Source: Puniceicoccaceae bacterium
GTDB taxonomy: Bacteria; Verrucomicrobiota; Verrucomicrobiia; Opitutales; Coraliomargaritaceae
Length of the DNA: 64,000 nucleotides
Direction of reading: 5' to 3'
Assembly (NCBI GenBank): GCA_002729725.1
Contig: PBYS01000082.1
Coordinates: 1-64,000 of the forward strand
In this document: positions 35,481 to 46,941 of the stretch, piece by piece
Numbering within the stretch: position 1 is the first letter of the stretch
How the letters are laid out: every line of letters begins with the position of its first letter
Made by a program: the position numbers and the translations under genes
The notes under the pieces: generated by a model
What the model saw: only the letters and a program-made list of their open reading frames with translations
Told to the model about the DNA's origin: nothing
Databases searched by the model: none

Positions 35481-36959
35481 ATGCTCTCTTTATCTCAAAT
35501 GCGTGCCTTGCTGAAGCTTATACATTTTTTTCGCGTTCCCTGCCTTGTTTGCTGGAGCGCGCTTTGTGTGCAAGCTGCCGATTTAGAACTGCCGCTTGAT
35601 TCGAGTGGCATCAAGCGGGATGACCCCAATTATCTCACGAGTTATGCACCAATCCTGAAACCTGCAAAAGAAGCGGTCGTGGCGGTGCACTCGGCGAGTA
35701 TTTTACGCTATATCCGGCAGAGGGGAATGGACCCGCGGATGGAAATGCTGCGTCGCTATTACGGCTTGCCGACTCCGCAACGTGCGGAGCCAGAAGAGGT
35801 CGAGCGTCGTATCAATGAAGGTGTGGGTTCAGGTGTGGTGATTTCTGCAGATGGCTATATTTTGACAAATAGCCATGTCATTACTGCGCGCGATGGAGAG
35901 CCCGCCGATGAGCTTCTCGTGGAGCTCAATGATGGCCGCGAGTTGGCTGCCCGTCTGGTGGGGCGTGACCCGAGCAGCGACCTCGCGGTGCTTAAGGTCG
36001 AGGCGGATGGGCTGCCTCATTTGCCGATTGCAGATAGTGATCAGCTTGAGGTGGGCGACGTGGTATTTGCGATTGGCAATCCTATGGGAGTTGGGCTTAC
36101 GATTACGCAGGGGATTGTGTCGGCGACCAAGCGCAGTAATTTGTCGATCTTGGGCGAGTCTGGCTATGAGAGTTTTATCCAGACCGATGCCCCCATCAAT
36201 CCTGGTAATTCGGGGGGCGCCTTAGTCGATGCCTATGGGCGTTTAGTGGGGATCAATACCGCCATTCTTTCGCGCAGTGGCGGGAGTATTGGCCTGGGCT
36301 TTGCGATTCCATCGACCTTCGCGCGTTCGATTGCTTTGGCATTGGTGCGCGATGGCGAGGTGCGGCGTGGCATGTTGGGCGTGAGTTTGAAAGATGTCGA
36401 TGCGACTTATGCGGAAGCCTTCCAGGTGCCTGAAAGGGCGGGGGTCTTGATTCAGTCGGTGACCGAGGGCTTGCCCGCCGCACTGGCGGGGCTATTACGG
36501 GGAGACGTGATTGTAGGCATCAATGGCGTCGCTGTGAAAACGATCAAAGATATGCGTATTCAGGTAGCGGCCAGTCCGCCGGGAGAGTCGGTCAGTGTGC
36601 GCTTTCGTCGCGAGGGGGCGCTTCATGAGTTAGATGTGGTGCTGGCAGATCCCGAGAATCCATACGGCGAGGATGCGTATGAGAGAGAGTTATTACAAGG
36701 GGTTCATTGCGCATGGGTGGACGATGCTTTACGTAAAAAATATGGGCTCGATCGGCGAGTTCAAGGACTGGTTGTGGTGAAAGTAGAGGCAGATTCGGGC
36801 TTCAGGGAGGCGATTGCACCTGGGCTTGTCTTTCTTGAAATTAATGGAGTGGTGCCTGAATCGTTTTCGCATGCGCGCTCTTTGTTAGACTCGAGACCTG
36901 TGAGTCGAGTTTACGTATATTATCGAGGGAGTGTTAGTTATCTGGCACTGCGCCCCTAG
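35481..36959 (+). CDS. HtrA/DegP-like serine protease with two PDZ domains
   Basis: Encodes 492 residues with a hydrophobic N-terminal export signal ending near VQAAD. The trypsin-like domain carries the triad in order: His132 (LTNSHVI), Asp167 (SSDLAVLKV) and Ser244 (NPGNSGGALVD). PDZ1 (about 293-385) contains RRGMLGVSLKD. A second, less typical PDZ-like region lies at about 400-490. It would act in the periplasm as protease and chaperone. It may be cotranscribed with tatA. Confidence 0.92.
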   Translation: MLSLSQMRALLKLIHFFRVPCLVCWSALCVQAADLELPLDSSGIKRDDPNYLTSYAPILKPAKEAVVAVHSASILRYIRQRGMDPRMEMLRRYYGLPTPQRAEPEEVERRINEGVGSGVVISADGYILTNSHVITARDGEPADELLVELNDGRELAARLVGRDPSSDLAVLKVEADGLPHLPIADSDQLEVGDVVFAIGNPMGVGLTITQGIVSATKRSNLSILGESGYESFIQTDAPINPGNSGGALVDAYGRLVGINTAILSRSGGSIGLGFAIPSTFARSIALALVRDGEVRRGMLGVSLKDVDATYAEAFQVPERAGVLIQSVTEGLPAALAGLLRGDVIVGINGVAVKTIKDMRIQVAASPPGESVSVRFRREGALHELDVVLADPENPYGEDAYERELLQGVHCAWVDDALRKKYGLDRRVQGLVVVKVEADSGFREAIAPGLVFLEINGVVPESFSHARSLLDSRPVSRVYVYYRGSVSYLALRP

Positions 36960-37120
36960 CCTGTGCCTGAGCCTGCGGCTTGATTCCTTTGAGGTCTCAT
37001 CGTGTCGCTTTTACGATTTGTTGACTAATTTTTCGTAAAGTGAAAACGATGACGGATTCGAGCTTCTGATGTCTTGACCTTAGGGGCGCTTCAGCCGAAT
37101 CTTTGTGAAGAAAATTCACC

Positions 37121-37633
37121 ATGCAGCAGCATCGCGCTTTAATACTCCGTAGTAATCGTTTTTTAGGTTCAGCTCTCGTCGACAAGGGGTTGGTTTCTTC
37201 GGGGGACCTAGAGGAAGCGAACGGCAAGTTCATGGAGGCGATTCAGGCCGCTGACTTGAAGCGTGCATCGATCCTATCAACTTTGCTGTTCGATCTGAAG
37301 AAGCTGGAAGAGTCGAAACTATTAGATCACTTAGTGGAAGAGGAGAAGTTGGGCTTGATTGATTTGAATCATATCGAGCTACAGTCCTTGCGCCCGATGA
37401 AGGTCGACTTACCGTTATGTTGGGCCTCGTCGACGGTTCCATTTGACCATGTCGAAGGCACTTACATGTTGGCTTCATGCTACTATATGAGTGCGCCCGT
37501 AGTTAAATATTGGGAAGAGGCGCTCGACGGGCGAGTGCTTTGGTACGGCACGTCAATGTCGTCACTGAGTCGTGCCTTGGAGCGCATAGAGGAAGTTCAC
37601 GAAGCCGAAGATGCTGCCGAAGAGGAATCGTAA
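37121..37633 (+). CDS. Stand-alone MshEN/T2SSE N-terminal-domain-like protein
   Basis: Encodes 170 residues. The pattern FLGSALVDKGLVSSGDLEEA, then LFDLKKLEESKLLDHL and a later LPLCWASSTVPF block, follows the N-terminal domain of GspE/PilB ATPases (T2SSE_N/MshEN). No ATPase domain follows. The Arg of the c-di-GMP-binding RLG motifs is not clearly kept (FLG and ILS here), so nucleotide binding is doubtful. The C-terminus is acidic. The gene starts a codirectional series with two dead NtrC-like genes and a complete PilB gene, so it may regulate or dock to the pilus/secretion ATPase. Confidence 0.65.
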   Translation: MQQHRALILRSNRFLGSALVDKGLVSSGDLEEANGKFMEAIQAADLKRASILSTLLFDLKKLEESKLLDHLVEEEKLGLIDLNHIELQSLRPMKVDLPLCWASSTVPFDHVEGTYMLASCYYMSAPVVKYWEEALDGRVLWYGTSMSSLSRALERIEEVHEAEDAAEEES

Positions 37634-37666
37634 TAAAGATGAACAAGAATTTAATTTAAACTTTAT

Positions 37667-38965
37667 ATGGCATACAGCGTTTTAATTCTAGATGACGATG
37701 TAGACTTTAACAGTCTGCTCACAGATATTTTCGAACAAGCCGATTACATCGTGACTTCTATCACCGATCCCATCGAGGCGGTTGAAGTCTTTCGTGAAAC
37801 GGAGTACGATCTTGTGGTGACCGACCATAAAATGCCAGATATGACGGGGGCCGAGTTCATGAAGGTGATCAAGGAGGTGAAGCCTGAAGTGCCTGTCATT
37901 ATGGTATCAGGCTATTTAGAAAATGATACGATTCGTGAGTTGATCAGTGAAGGTGTCGGCGGCGTGTTTTTGAAGCCGCTCAATATTTTTTCTTTAATGG
38001 AGCGAACTGCCGAGTTAATTGAAGAGGCGAAGAAAATCGAGAAGGCCCCCGCGCATGCGGACGTCGTTGACGATGCGGGGGATGCTGGAGCTAAGTTTGG
38101 CTTCTCGTTTCGTTCATACCCCTGCAAATCAGGTGCGTCAGCCTCTTTTGCTGAGCGTTTGTATAGCTTGCGTAATTTTAAATCTACCCTGTCTCTGATT
38201 GGGGAGCCTGGTATGCACTACCGCAGTATTTGTGAAGATATTCGTGGTTTTTACGAAAGTCATGAAGAACATTTCATCTACCTCAGTGCCGGCTCCTTTG
38301 ATGAGCAGCAAGCGTTGTCGTTGATCGAAGCTGCCAAGGAGCAGGGTGCCGAGCGCGTGACATGTGTGCTGCTGGAGCTGGAGACTATGGATGTGGCGCA
38401 AAAAAAGCTGGCGACTGCACTGGCTAAGCATGAAGGCCCCTTTGATGTGTTTGACGTGGTTCTACGAACGATTTTTTGCGTGAGTGGGGATTTGGATTCT
38501 CTTTTCGACGAAGGTCTGATCGATGAAAATTTATACATTTTGATGGGAACTGCTGAGGTGCAGGTGCCGCCTTTGCGCGAGTGTAATGTCGATGTCGGGG
38601 TGATGGCACAACAACTGGTTGTTGAAGTCGCTCGCGAGGCTTCCTTGGCGGCGGTTCCTCGGTTTGAACGTTCGGCGCGCGATTTGTTTCGTCAGCATTC
38701 CTGGGAACGTAACTATGAGGAGTTACGCGTGACTGTGCGTAAGATTGTTGAAGATAATCCGGGTGATGTGATTACACACGCTGCGGTAAAATCGGCCCTT
38801 CGGGTGAGTTCAGGAGCTTCGCCACGCACGCTCTATGAGTCGCACCTTTCCAGTCAACAGGTCGACTATTTACGTGCGGCAGCTGTCTTGTTTGGTGGAG
38901 ATCAGAGTCGGGCGGCTAGCTTTTGGGGGACCGACGTGACCACTATCGAGGCAAAGATGAAATAG
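37667..38965 (+). CDS. REC-AAA-Fis protein with erased ATPase motifs (pseudo-NtrC 1)
   Basis: A 432-residue protein with NtrC domain order. The receiver (1-122) looks intact: acidic pocket Asp9-11, phosphoacceptor Asp53 in VVTDHKMP, VSG and the LKPL Lys. The AAA region keeps its frame, with LSLIGEPGMHYRSICEDI at Walker A and the block DLDSLFDEGLIDENLYILMG...VPPLRECNVDV matching FREDLYYRL...LPPLRERxEDI. It has no GKE/GKS, no Walker B DE and no GAFTGA. The C-terminus (SSQQVDYLRAAAVLFGG...) resembles a Fis-type helix-turn-helix. It probably transmits a phosphorylation signal without ATP hydrolysis. The next gene, 43 bases downstream, is a paralogue. Confidence 0.75.
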   Translation: MAYSVLILDDDVDFNSLLTDIFEQADYIVTSITDPIEAVEVFRETEYDLVVTDHKMPDMTGAEFMKVIKEVKPEVPVIMVSGYLENDTIRELISEGVGGVFLKPLNIFSLMERTAELIEEAKKIEKAPAHADVVDDAGDAGAKFGFSFRSYPCKSGASASFAERLYSLRNFKSTLSLIGEPGMHYRSICEDIRGFYESHEEHFIYLSAGSFDEQQALSLIEAAKEQGAERVTCVLLELETMDVAQKKLATALAKHEGPFDVFDVVLRTIFCVSGDLDSLFDEGLIDENLYILMGTAEVQVPPLRECNVDVGVMAQQLVVEVAREASLAAVPRFERSARDLFRQHSWERNYEELRVTVRKIVEDNPGDVITHAAVKSALRVSSGASPRTLYESHLSSQQVDYLRAAAVLFGGDQSRAASFWGTDVTTIEAKMK

Positions 38966-39008
38966 TTAAATGCTGCTTTTTTAGGGGAATATAGAAAAGA
39001 TATATTAT

Positions 39009-40325
39009 ATGGCCGGACGAATATTAGTTTTAGACGACGAAGAGAACTACGCAGAGATGCTCCAGGATTTACTTCGGGAGAATAATTATCGCGTGGATAT
39101 GGCTACTCGTCCAGAGCGGGCGATTACACAGTTGGAAGAGATACCCTACGATCTCGTGATTTCCGATTATAAGATGCCTGTTATGGATGGTGCCGACTTC
39201 TTGAAAAAAGCTCGGGAGTTGTATCCGAACCTGCCATTCATCCTGGTCTCTGGGCTGATGAATACACCCGAGCTGGTCAAGGTGGCGAATATGAGTGTGA
39301 CGCTCGTGATGGAGAAGCCACTAGATACGGGAGCATTTCTACAGCATGTCGCGCGTTTCTCGGATCCAATGACAGATCTGGAAAAGGAGCAATGTGCGCA
39401 AGAGGGGCAAGCTGCTGCCGCAGAAGCGATTGCACTGAGTTTTCCTGAGGAACCGCGCTTTTTTAGTGCAAGTAATTTCTTGGCAAATCGCTTCTTACAA
39501 AGCGCATGGGGCATTGCCAAGGAAGGGGCCGAGCTCTATATATTAGAGCCACGCGGCGGTGATGCGGAGCTTGCGATTAAGGATTTATCGCGCTGGCGCG
39601 GAAATGGTGATATGCCAGTTGATCTCTTTGATTTACCTCTATTGGTCTCGGAGGCTGTTTCGAAGTTGCGAACTGTGCTTTCTGATTTTGAAAAGAGTCG
39701 GGTGGTGGGAGTACGCTTGAATTCGGTCGATGATATGCCGCGAGCGCATAAATTGACTGAAGCTGCGCAGCGAGAAGTCGAAGGCTCAGAGTCCTTATTG
39801 ATCATTTATATCGTTAGCGAAGATACGACTGAGACAATACGCACAGCCTTTGAAGACGCGACTGGTGAGGCGGGGGTTGTGCTGCCTAGCATTAGTTTGC
39901 GTCCAAGTGATTTAGCGGTTTATGCACGGCGAGTCGCTCGTATCGCTGCGGAGCGCGCGGGGCGTAGTTTATGCGGTGAATTTACACCCGAGGCAGTGTA
40001 TGGTTTACTCTCCTATGAGTGGCCTGGTAATTATAAACAAATTCAGGAAGTAGTGAATGGTGCGGTTCATACGAGTGCCGATGAGTCGATCACGCTTGAC
40101 GTGTTGAACGAGGTAATTGGAGCGCCTATTACTCTAGTTCCTGCGGAGGCTCGCATGCACACTTTGATGAAAGCAGAACAACAGCGCTACCTGCAAGAGC
40201 AGTTGCTGCAAGGCGGATTGACCGCCGCTGAACTCGCAAAAAAGCTAGAGCTCGACCCTTCAGTTCAAACTAAAGCCGACTTAAAGAACATGCCGCTGCT
40301 CCGGGAAGAGCTCGGCCGGATTTGA
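39009..40325 (+). CDS. REC-AAA-Fis protein with erased ATPase motifs (pseudo-NtrC 2)
   Basis: A 438-residue paralogue of the preceding protein. The receiver is intact (Asp9/Asp10/Glu11 pocket, Asp53 in VISDYKMP, LVSG, EKPLD). The AAA-like part has GAELYILEPRGGDAELAI at the Walker A position, no Walker B and no GAFTGA. Its lid region is well kept: FTPEAVYGLLSYEWPGNYKQIQEVVNGAV, where enhancer-binding proteins have WPGNVRELxN. The Fis-like C-terminus (EQQRYLQEQLLQGGLTAAELAKKL) is present. The pilB-type gene starts 43 bases downstream, so the set is likely one transcription unit. Confidence 0.75.
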   Translation: MAGRILVLDDEENYAEMLQDLLRENNYRVDMATRPERAITQLEEIPYDLVISDYKMPVMDGADFLKKARELYPNLPFILVSGLMNTPELVKVANMSVTLVMEKPLDTGAFLQHVARFSDPMTDLEKEQCAQEGQAAAAEAIALSFPEEPRFFSASNFLANRFLQSAWGIAKEGAELYILEPRGGDAELAIKDLSRWRGNGDMPVDLFDLPLLVSEAVSKLRTVLSDFEKSRVVGVRLNSVDDMPRAHKLTEAAQREVEGSESLLIIYIVSEDTTETIRTAFEDATGEAGVVLPSISLRPSDLAVYARRVARIAAERAGRSLCGEFTPEAVYGLLSYEWPGNYKQIQEVVNGAVHTSADESITLDVLNEVIGAPITLVPAEARMHTLMKAEQQRYLQEQLLQGGLTAAELAKKLELDPSVQTKADLKNMPLLREELGRI

Positions 40326-40368
40326 TCTTTACGCCTGACTTCCCTCCCCCTTGACTCACTCTTAGATT

Positions 40369-42108
40369 ATGGCTCTTGCTCGTATCCAAACTGCTATTCT
40401 GGACAATTTACTCCAGATGGGTCATTTGACCGAGGCGCAATTTAAGAATATCATCGAGACAGATGAGGAGATGTCAGGCGATGCGGTCGAGGCCTTACTG
40501 GCAACCGAGTATAGAATTACGCAGCATCAATTGTTATTCGCGAAAAGCCGCGCTTTTGATCTGACGCCAATTAATATCAAGCGTTGCATGGTCACGGAGA
40601 CCACTTACTCCAAGCTGGATAAGGATTTTTGCCAGACGCATAAAGTTCTGCCGCTAGGCTTTGCGGGCGACTATATTATCATCGCACTGAGTAACCCATT
40701 TGATCTGCATGTGACTAGTAAGGTGCATGAGATTTCGGGCATGAAAGTGTCTGTTTTGTTGGGGCTGCAGTCCGAGATCGAGAAACTTGTTGATGATAAA
40801 GATGATCAGCGTCAGGCAGTTGGCTTTGGTGATGTGGTTGAGGCACTTGGTGCGGACTATGAGAGCGAGGAAGAGATCGACGAGGATGATTTTTCTGATG
40901 AAGAGTCGGCGCCGATTATCAAGCTGGCAAACCGGATTGTAGAGGAGGCGTATTTCGCGGGTGCCAGTGATATTCACATCGAGCCATTTGAAAAAGAAAC
41001 TCGCGTGCGCGTGCGCGTTGATGGCGTCTTGCAAAATCGTTTGACGATACCAACTGCGGCCTCGGGAGCATTGTTGGCACGCCTAAAAGTGATGGCACAA
41101 TTGGATATTGCGGAGAAGCGCATGCCCCAGGATGGACGTATTATTTTTAAGCAATACAATAAGCGTGGGGTCGATATCGACTTGCGTGTGTCGACCGCAC
41201 CGTTGAATCACGGCGAGGGGATGGTCATGCGTATCTTAGATAAGCAGAAGAGTACCTTGCCTCTCCCAGCGCTTGGCTTTTCTGAGCGCAACCTCGGGCT
41301 CTATCGTGAGCTGATTCAGCGGCCTTATGGCATGATCTTGCACTGTGGACCGACTGGTTCGGGTAAATCGATGACGCTCTATTCCGCGCTCAACGAGATC
41401 AATACAGCTGATATTTGTATTCGCACGGCGGAGGACCCGATCGAGTATACCTTGCCTGGACTCTTGCAAATGCAGATGCAGCGCAAAATCGGGCTCACAT
41501 TTGCGTCTGCCCTGCGCGCCTTTTTGCGTCAGGATCCGGATGTGATTCTGGTGGGGGAAATTCGTGACCGCGAAACTGCTGGCATCGCCGTGGAAGCTGC
41601 GCTTACGGGGCACTTACTCTTTAGCACGCTTCACACTAATGATGCACCCACGACTGTCTCGCGACTCACTGAGATGGGGATCGAGCCTTTTATGATTTCG
41701 GCTTCGTTGATTTGTGTGTGTGCCCAGCGTCTGATGCGCCGCGTCTGTAAATCATGTAAAAAGAACTACATGCCAGAAGGAAACGAGGCCGAGATTATTC
41801 AGCGCGCGTTGAGTTGGACGGGGAAGGTGCCTGGCTTGAGCGAAGACGGTTGCCCCAGTTGCGGTGGTAATGGCTACAAAGGCCGGGTGGGTATTCATGA
41901 ATTGATGGCGACCAGCGAAGACTTGATTAAAGCGATTAATGCGGGGGAGGAGGCGGCCGTGATTAAGCGTATCGCCATGCGCACCGGCATGATGACCTTG
42001 CACCAAGACAGTATGCTCAAGGTCAAAGAGGGCCTCACGACTATGGAAGAATCGCTTGGCACCGTGCCGCCGGATATGGAGGAATATGAGGTCGATCACA
42101 ACCTATAG
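40369..42108 (+). CDS. PilB/GspE-family assembly ATPase
   Basis: Encodes 579 residues with the complete type IV pilus/type II secretion ATPase layout. An N-terminal MshEN-like domain (1-145) and an acidic linker precede the NTPase, which has Walker A GPTGSGKS at 327-334, an Asp box ([16 protein letters not shown]), [15 protein letters not shown] (Walker B and catalytic Glu) and [12 protein letters not shown]. The C4 zinc site is present: CKSCKKN plus [12 protein letters not shown]. It powers pilin or pseudopilin assembly at the inner membrane. No pilC, pilT or pilM lies nearby; instead its neighbours are the stand-alone MshEN protein and the dead NtrC-like proteins. Confidence 0.92.
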   Translation: MALARIQTAILDNLLQMGHLTEAQFKNIIETDEEMSGDAVEALLATEYRITQHQLLFAKSRAFDLTPINIKRCMVTETTYSKLDKDFCQTHKVLPLGFAGDYIIIALSNPFDLHVTSKVHEISGMKVSVLLGLQSEIEKLVDDKDDQRQAVGFGDVVEALGADYESEEEIDEDDFSDEESAPIIKLANRIVEEAYFAGASDIHIEPFEKETRVRVRVDGVLQNRLTIPTAASGALLARLKVMAQLDIAEKRMPQDGRIIFKQYNKRGVDIDLRVSTAPLNHGEGMVMRILDKQKSTLPLPALGFSERNLGLYRELIQRPYGMILHCGPTGSGKSMTLYSALNEINTADICIRTAEDPIEYTLPGLLQMQMQRKIGLTFASALRAFLRQDPDVILVGEIRDRETAGIAVEAALTGHLLFSTLHTNDAPTTVSRLTEMGIEPFMISASLICVCAQRLMRRVCKSCKKNYMPEGNEAEIIQRALSWTGKVPGLSEDGCPSCGGNGYKGRVGIHELMATSEDLIKAINAGEEAAVIKRIAMRTGMMTLHQDSMLKVKEGLTTMEESLGTVPPDMEEYEVDHNL

Positions 42109-42200
42109 TCGCGCTTCGCTTGCGATCCATTTGAAAGCTATAACTTGATTGCAAGATCGCACAGATTGGGTAGGCTACCGAGCTTATCTTTTCTGCATCT

Positions 42201-42698
42201 ATGGAATGGCAATTTAAAACTATCGCGCGCAAATCGACTCTGAGTGCTGAGGCCTTCAATCCGGGCGATCAAGTGGTCTGTTTGATTTATAAGGACGACG
42301 TCGCCGGCGAGTTGGGGCGTGCGGATCTACGCCCAGACGAAGTAGAGCTCTTTGAGTTGCCCGGTGAGGTGCTGGGGCGCTGGGTTCGGGTGGTTAAAGA
42401 GCCCGACGAAGAGAGCAGCACTGCCCGCGAGACCATGGCCTCGGCTGAGGACTTTTTTTTCTCACTCTTTGAGCATGAGCAGCCTGAGGCACGGGAGGAG
42501 TCGGACATGTTAAAGCATTTACTCTCGCTTATGTTGGAGCGTAAGCGTGTGCTACGTGCTCTCGGTACGCGCCGGACTGCGGGCGAGCAGACTTATCTGC
42601 ACGTGAAATCCAAGCGTCAGATGCAGGTGCCGATTGTCGATATTTCTACGAAACTAATGCTCAAAATTGAAGACACCATTGGTGATATTATTCTTTAA
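42201..42698 (+). CDS. Conserved-looking protein of unknown function
   Basis: Encodes 165 residues with no signal peptide or membrane segment. The N-terminal half reads like a small beta domain (ARKSTLSAEAFNPGDQVVCLIY), which may bind a nucleotide or ligand. The middle is strongly acidic, and the C-terminal half is a helix with many charged residues (LLSLMLERKRVLRALG). I do not recognise the family. It is codirectional with pilB (93 bases upstream) and 14 bases ahead of a lipoprotein gene. Confidence 0.6.
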   Translation: MEWQFKTIARKSTLSAEAFNPGDQVVCLIYKDDVAGELGRADLRPDEVELFELPGEVLGRWVRVVKEPDEESSTARETMASAEDFFFSLFEHEQPEAREESDMLKHLLSLMLERKRVLRALGTRRTAGEQTYLHVKSKRQMQVPIVDISTKLMLKIEDTIGDIIL

Positions 42699-42712
42699 CT
42701 CATACACAACAC

Positions 42713-43210
42713 ATGCGCCCAATTGCCCTCTCATTCCTTCTTGTATTCACTAGTCTCGCTTTTTTCGTTGGCTGTAAAAAAGATAAGCTCGAAAATTTAT
42801 ACATTCCACGCCTGATGGTTGAGAGCCGCGGGGTGAATTTTAATTCGATGGGCGGGGATACTGCGGTGCTACCCAAGAGTGGCACCACGATCAATATTCA
42901 GGCGGATCCCATCGTGACTGAGTTTGACATTCGCAATGTCGAACTGGTCAAAGTCGACCGCGGCATGGCGCTGCTGTTACAGGTCGATGGGAAAGGTGCA
43001 CGTGATCTGTATCGAGCTTCTGTGACGAATATGGGTGGACGTATTGTGTTGATGGTGAACGGAAACGCCATCGGAGCACGTCGTATCGATGGCGCAATCC
43101 CGGATGGCAATTTGTACACTTTTGTCGAGGTGGACGACGCTGAGTTGGAACAGCTGGTACTGGATTTGAGACGGAGCCTTAGCGAATTGCAGGCAAAGAA
43201 GAGCTGGTAG
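42713..43210 (+). CDS. Lipoprotein with a SecDF P1-head-like region
   Basis: Encodes 165 residues. The signal peptide ends in a lipobox-like FVGC (Cys21), followed by Lys-Lys-Asp. The mature part from about residue 85 (GMALLLQVDGKGARDLY...NMGGRIVLMVNGNAIGARRIDGAI) resembles the P1 head subdomain of SecD, which has a similar order of strands and the VxGxxI..A turn. The resemblance is by eye only. It would be anchored on the periplasmic side of a membrane. It lies between an unknown gene and an M23 peptidase gene, all in one direction. Confidence 0.6.
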   Translation: MRPIALSFLLVFTSLAFFVGCKKDKLENLYIPRLMVESRGVNFNSMGGDTAVLPKSGTTINIQADPIVTEFDIRNVELVKVDRGMALLLQVDGKGARDLYRASVTNMGGRIVLMVNGNAIGARRIDGAIPDGNLYTFVEVDDAELEQLVLDLRRSLSELQAKKSW

Positions 43211-43240
43211 GCATTCCAATCCCTTCGACGATCGTATTTT

Positions 43241-44245
43241 ATGAGGAGACAACAGATTTTTCTGCTGCTAGCTTTACTCGTGCCTCTGTGCGTGCAGGCC
43301 AATTTGATTTGGCCGACACCGAACCCTGCTTTTCAGAACGGTGAGTCCATCGAAGCCTTCATTCAGCCGACCGTGTCGGGCATCGTCGAGTCGGGGCTAT
43401 TTGGCTGCGTGCGTAACAGCGGGCACCGCTTTCACGAGGGGCTCGACCTCTATCCTGTCAAACGAGACCGTAGCGGGGAGCCGCTCGACCCTGTTTACGC
43501 GGTGCTGCCGGGGAAGGTCGTGCATGCGAGCCGCGTGCCGGGCCATAGCAGTTATGGGCGCTATGTCGTGATCCAGCACGATCGAGAGGTGCCCAGCTAC
43601 CACACCCTCTATGCGCACCTCGCTAGTGTCGCGGATGGCGTCGTGCCGGGCGCCCGTGTTGAGGCCGGCTCTGTGCTCGGTATTATGGGGCGCTCCGCGA
43701 CTTATAGCATTCCCACTTCACGCGCTCATGTGCACTTCGAAGTTGGATTCCGGCTCACGGACGATTTTCAAACCTGGTATGATCGTAAGAAATTCGGTAA
43801 CAAGAACCAACATGGCAGCTGGAATGGCATGAACTTGGTCAGTGTCGACCCGCTTGCATTTTATCAAGCCATTCGAAATGGCAGTGTGAAGAACCTGTAT
43901 GAACATCTGCAACACCTGCCCGCGGCCGCACGCATTCGTGTCTATAGCGCGCGTGTTCCGAGTTTTGTGAAGGACTACCCTGCGCTGCTTACGAAGCCGT
44001 TTGAGGGGCAGTCTGTGGTCGCCTGGGACATTGCATTTACCAAATATGGCGTGCCCAAGGAGTGGACGCCCCGTTTTGCATCCGACAACTTGGCGGGCAA
44101 GCCAGGCGACGTGAAGGTGATCGCCTATAACCCCAGCCTGCTCGACGATCAAACTTGTCGGCGCGTGCTTAATGTCAGCGGATCTCGCCCCGCAATTGCA
44201 TCTGGGACGATTTCCACCATCAAGAAACTATTTGGCTTCAAGTAA
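43241..44245 (+). CDS. M23 (LytM-type) metallopeptidase
   Basis: Encodes 334 residues with a signal peptide (LLLALLVPLCVQA). The M23 zinc site is complete: His and Asp in RFHEGLDLYPV, the Tyr-x-x-Leu-Tyr-Ala-His stretch YHTLYAHLASV, and HVHFEVGF with the HxH metal ligands. It likely cuts peptidoglycan cross-bridges or is an exported activator-type endopeptidase. The C-terminal third (200-334) has no recognised domain. Its stop is only three bases from the end of the convergent topB gene. Confidence 0.88.
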   Translation: MRRQQIFLLLALLVPLCVQANLIWPTPNPAFQNGESIEAFIQPTVSGIVESGLFGCVRNSGHRFHEGLDLYPVKRDRSGEPLDPVYAVLPGKVVHASRVPGHSSYGRYVVIQHDREVPSYHTLYAHLASVADGVVPGARVEAGSVLGIMGRSATYSIPTSRAHVHFEVGFRLTDDFQTWYDRKKFGNKNQHGSWNGMNLVSVDPLAFYQAIRNGSVKNLYEHLQHLPAAARIRVYSARVPSFVKDYPALLTKPFEGQSVVAWDIAFTKYGVPKEWTPRFASDNLAGKPGDVKVIAYNPSLLDDQTCRRVLNVSGSRPAIASGTISTIKKLFGFK

Positions 44246-44248
44246 CGC

Positions 44249-46801
<2,553 letters not shown>

Positions 46802-46941
46802 AAACAATAGATACGTTGAAGTCTTTGCAGATCACAGAGACTTGCTGTTTTTTCGAGAGAAAGCGGTGATTAAATCTGGCGTCAACCTTCTTTCTGGTTT
46901 TTGAGATTCGCTTTATTTACAATAATCACCTTTTTTGACCT

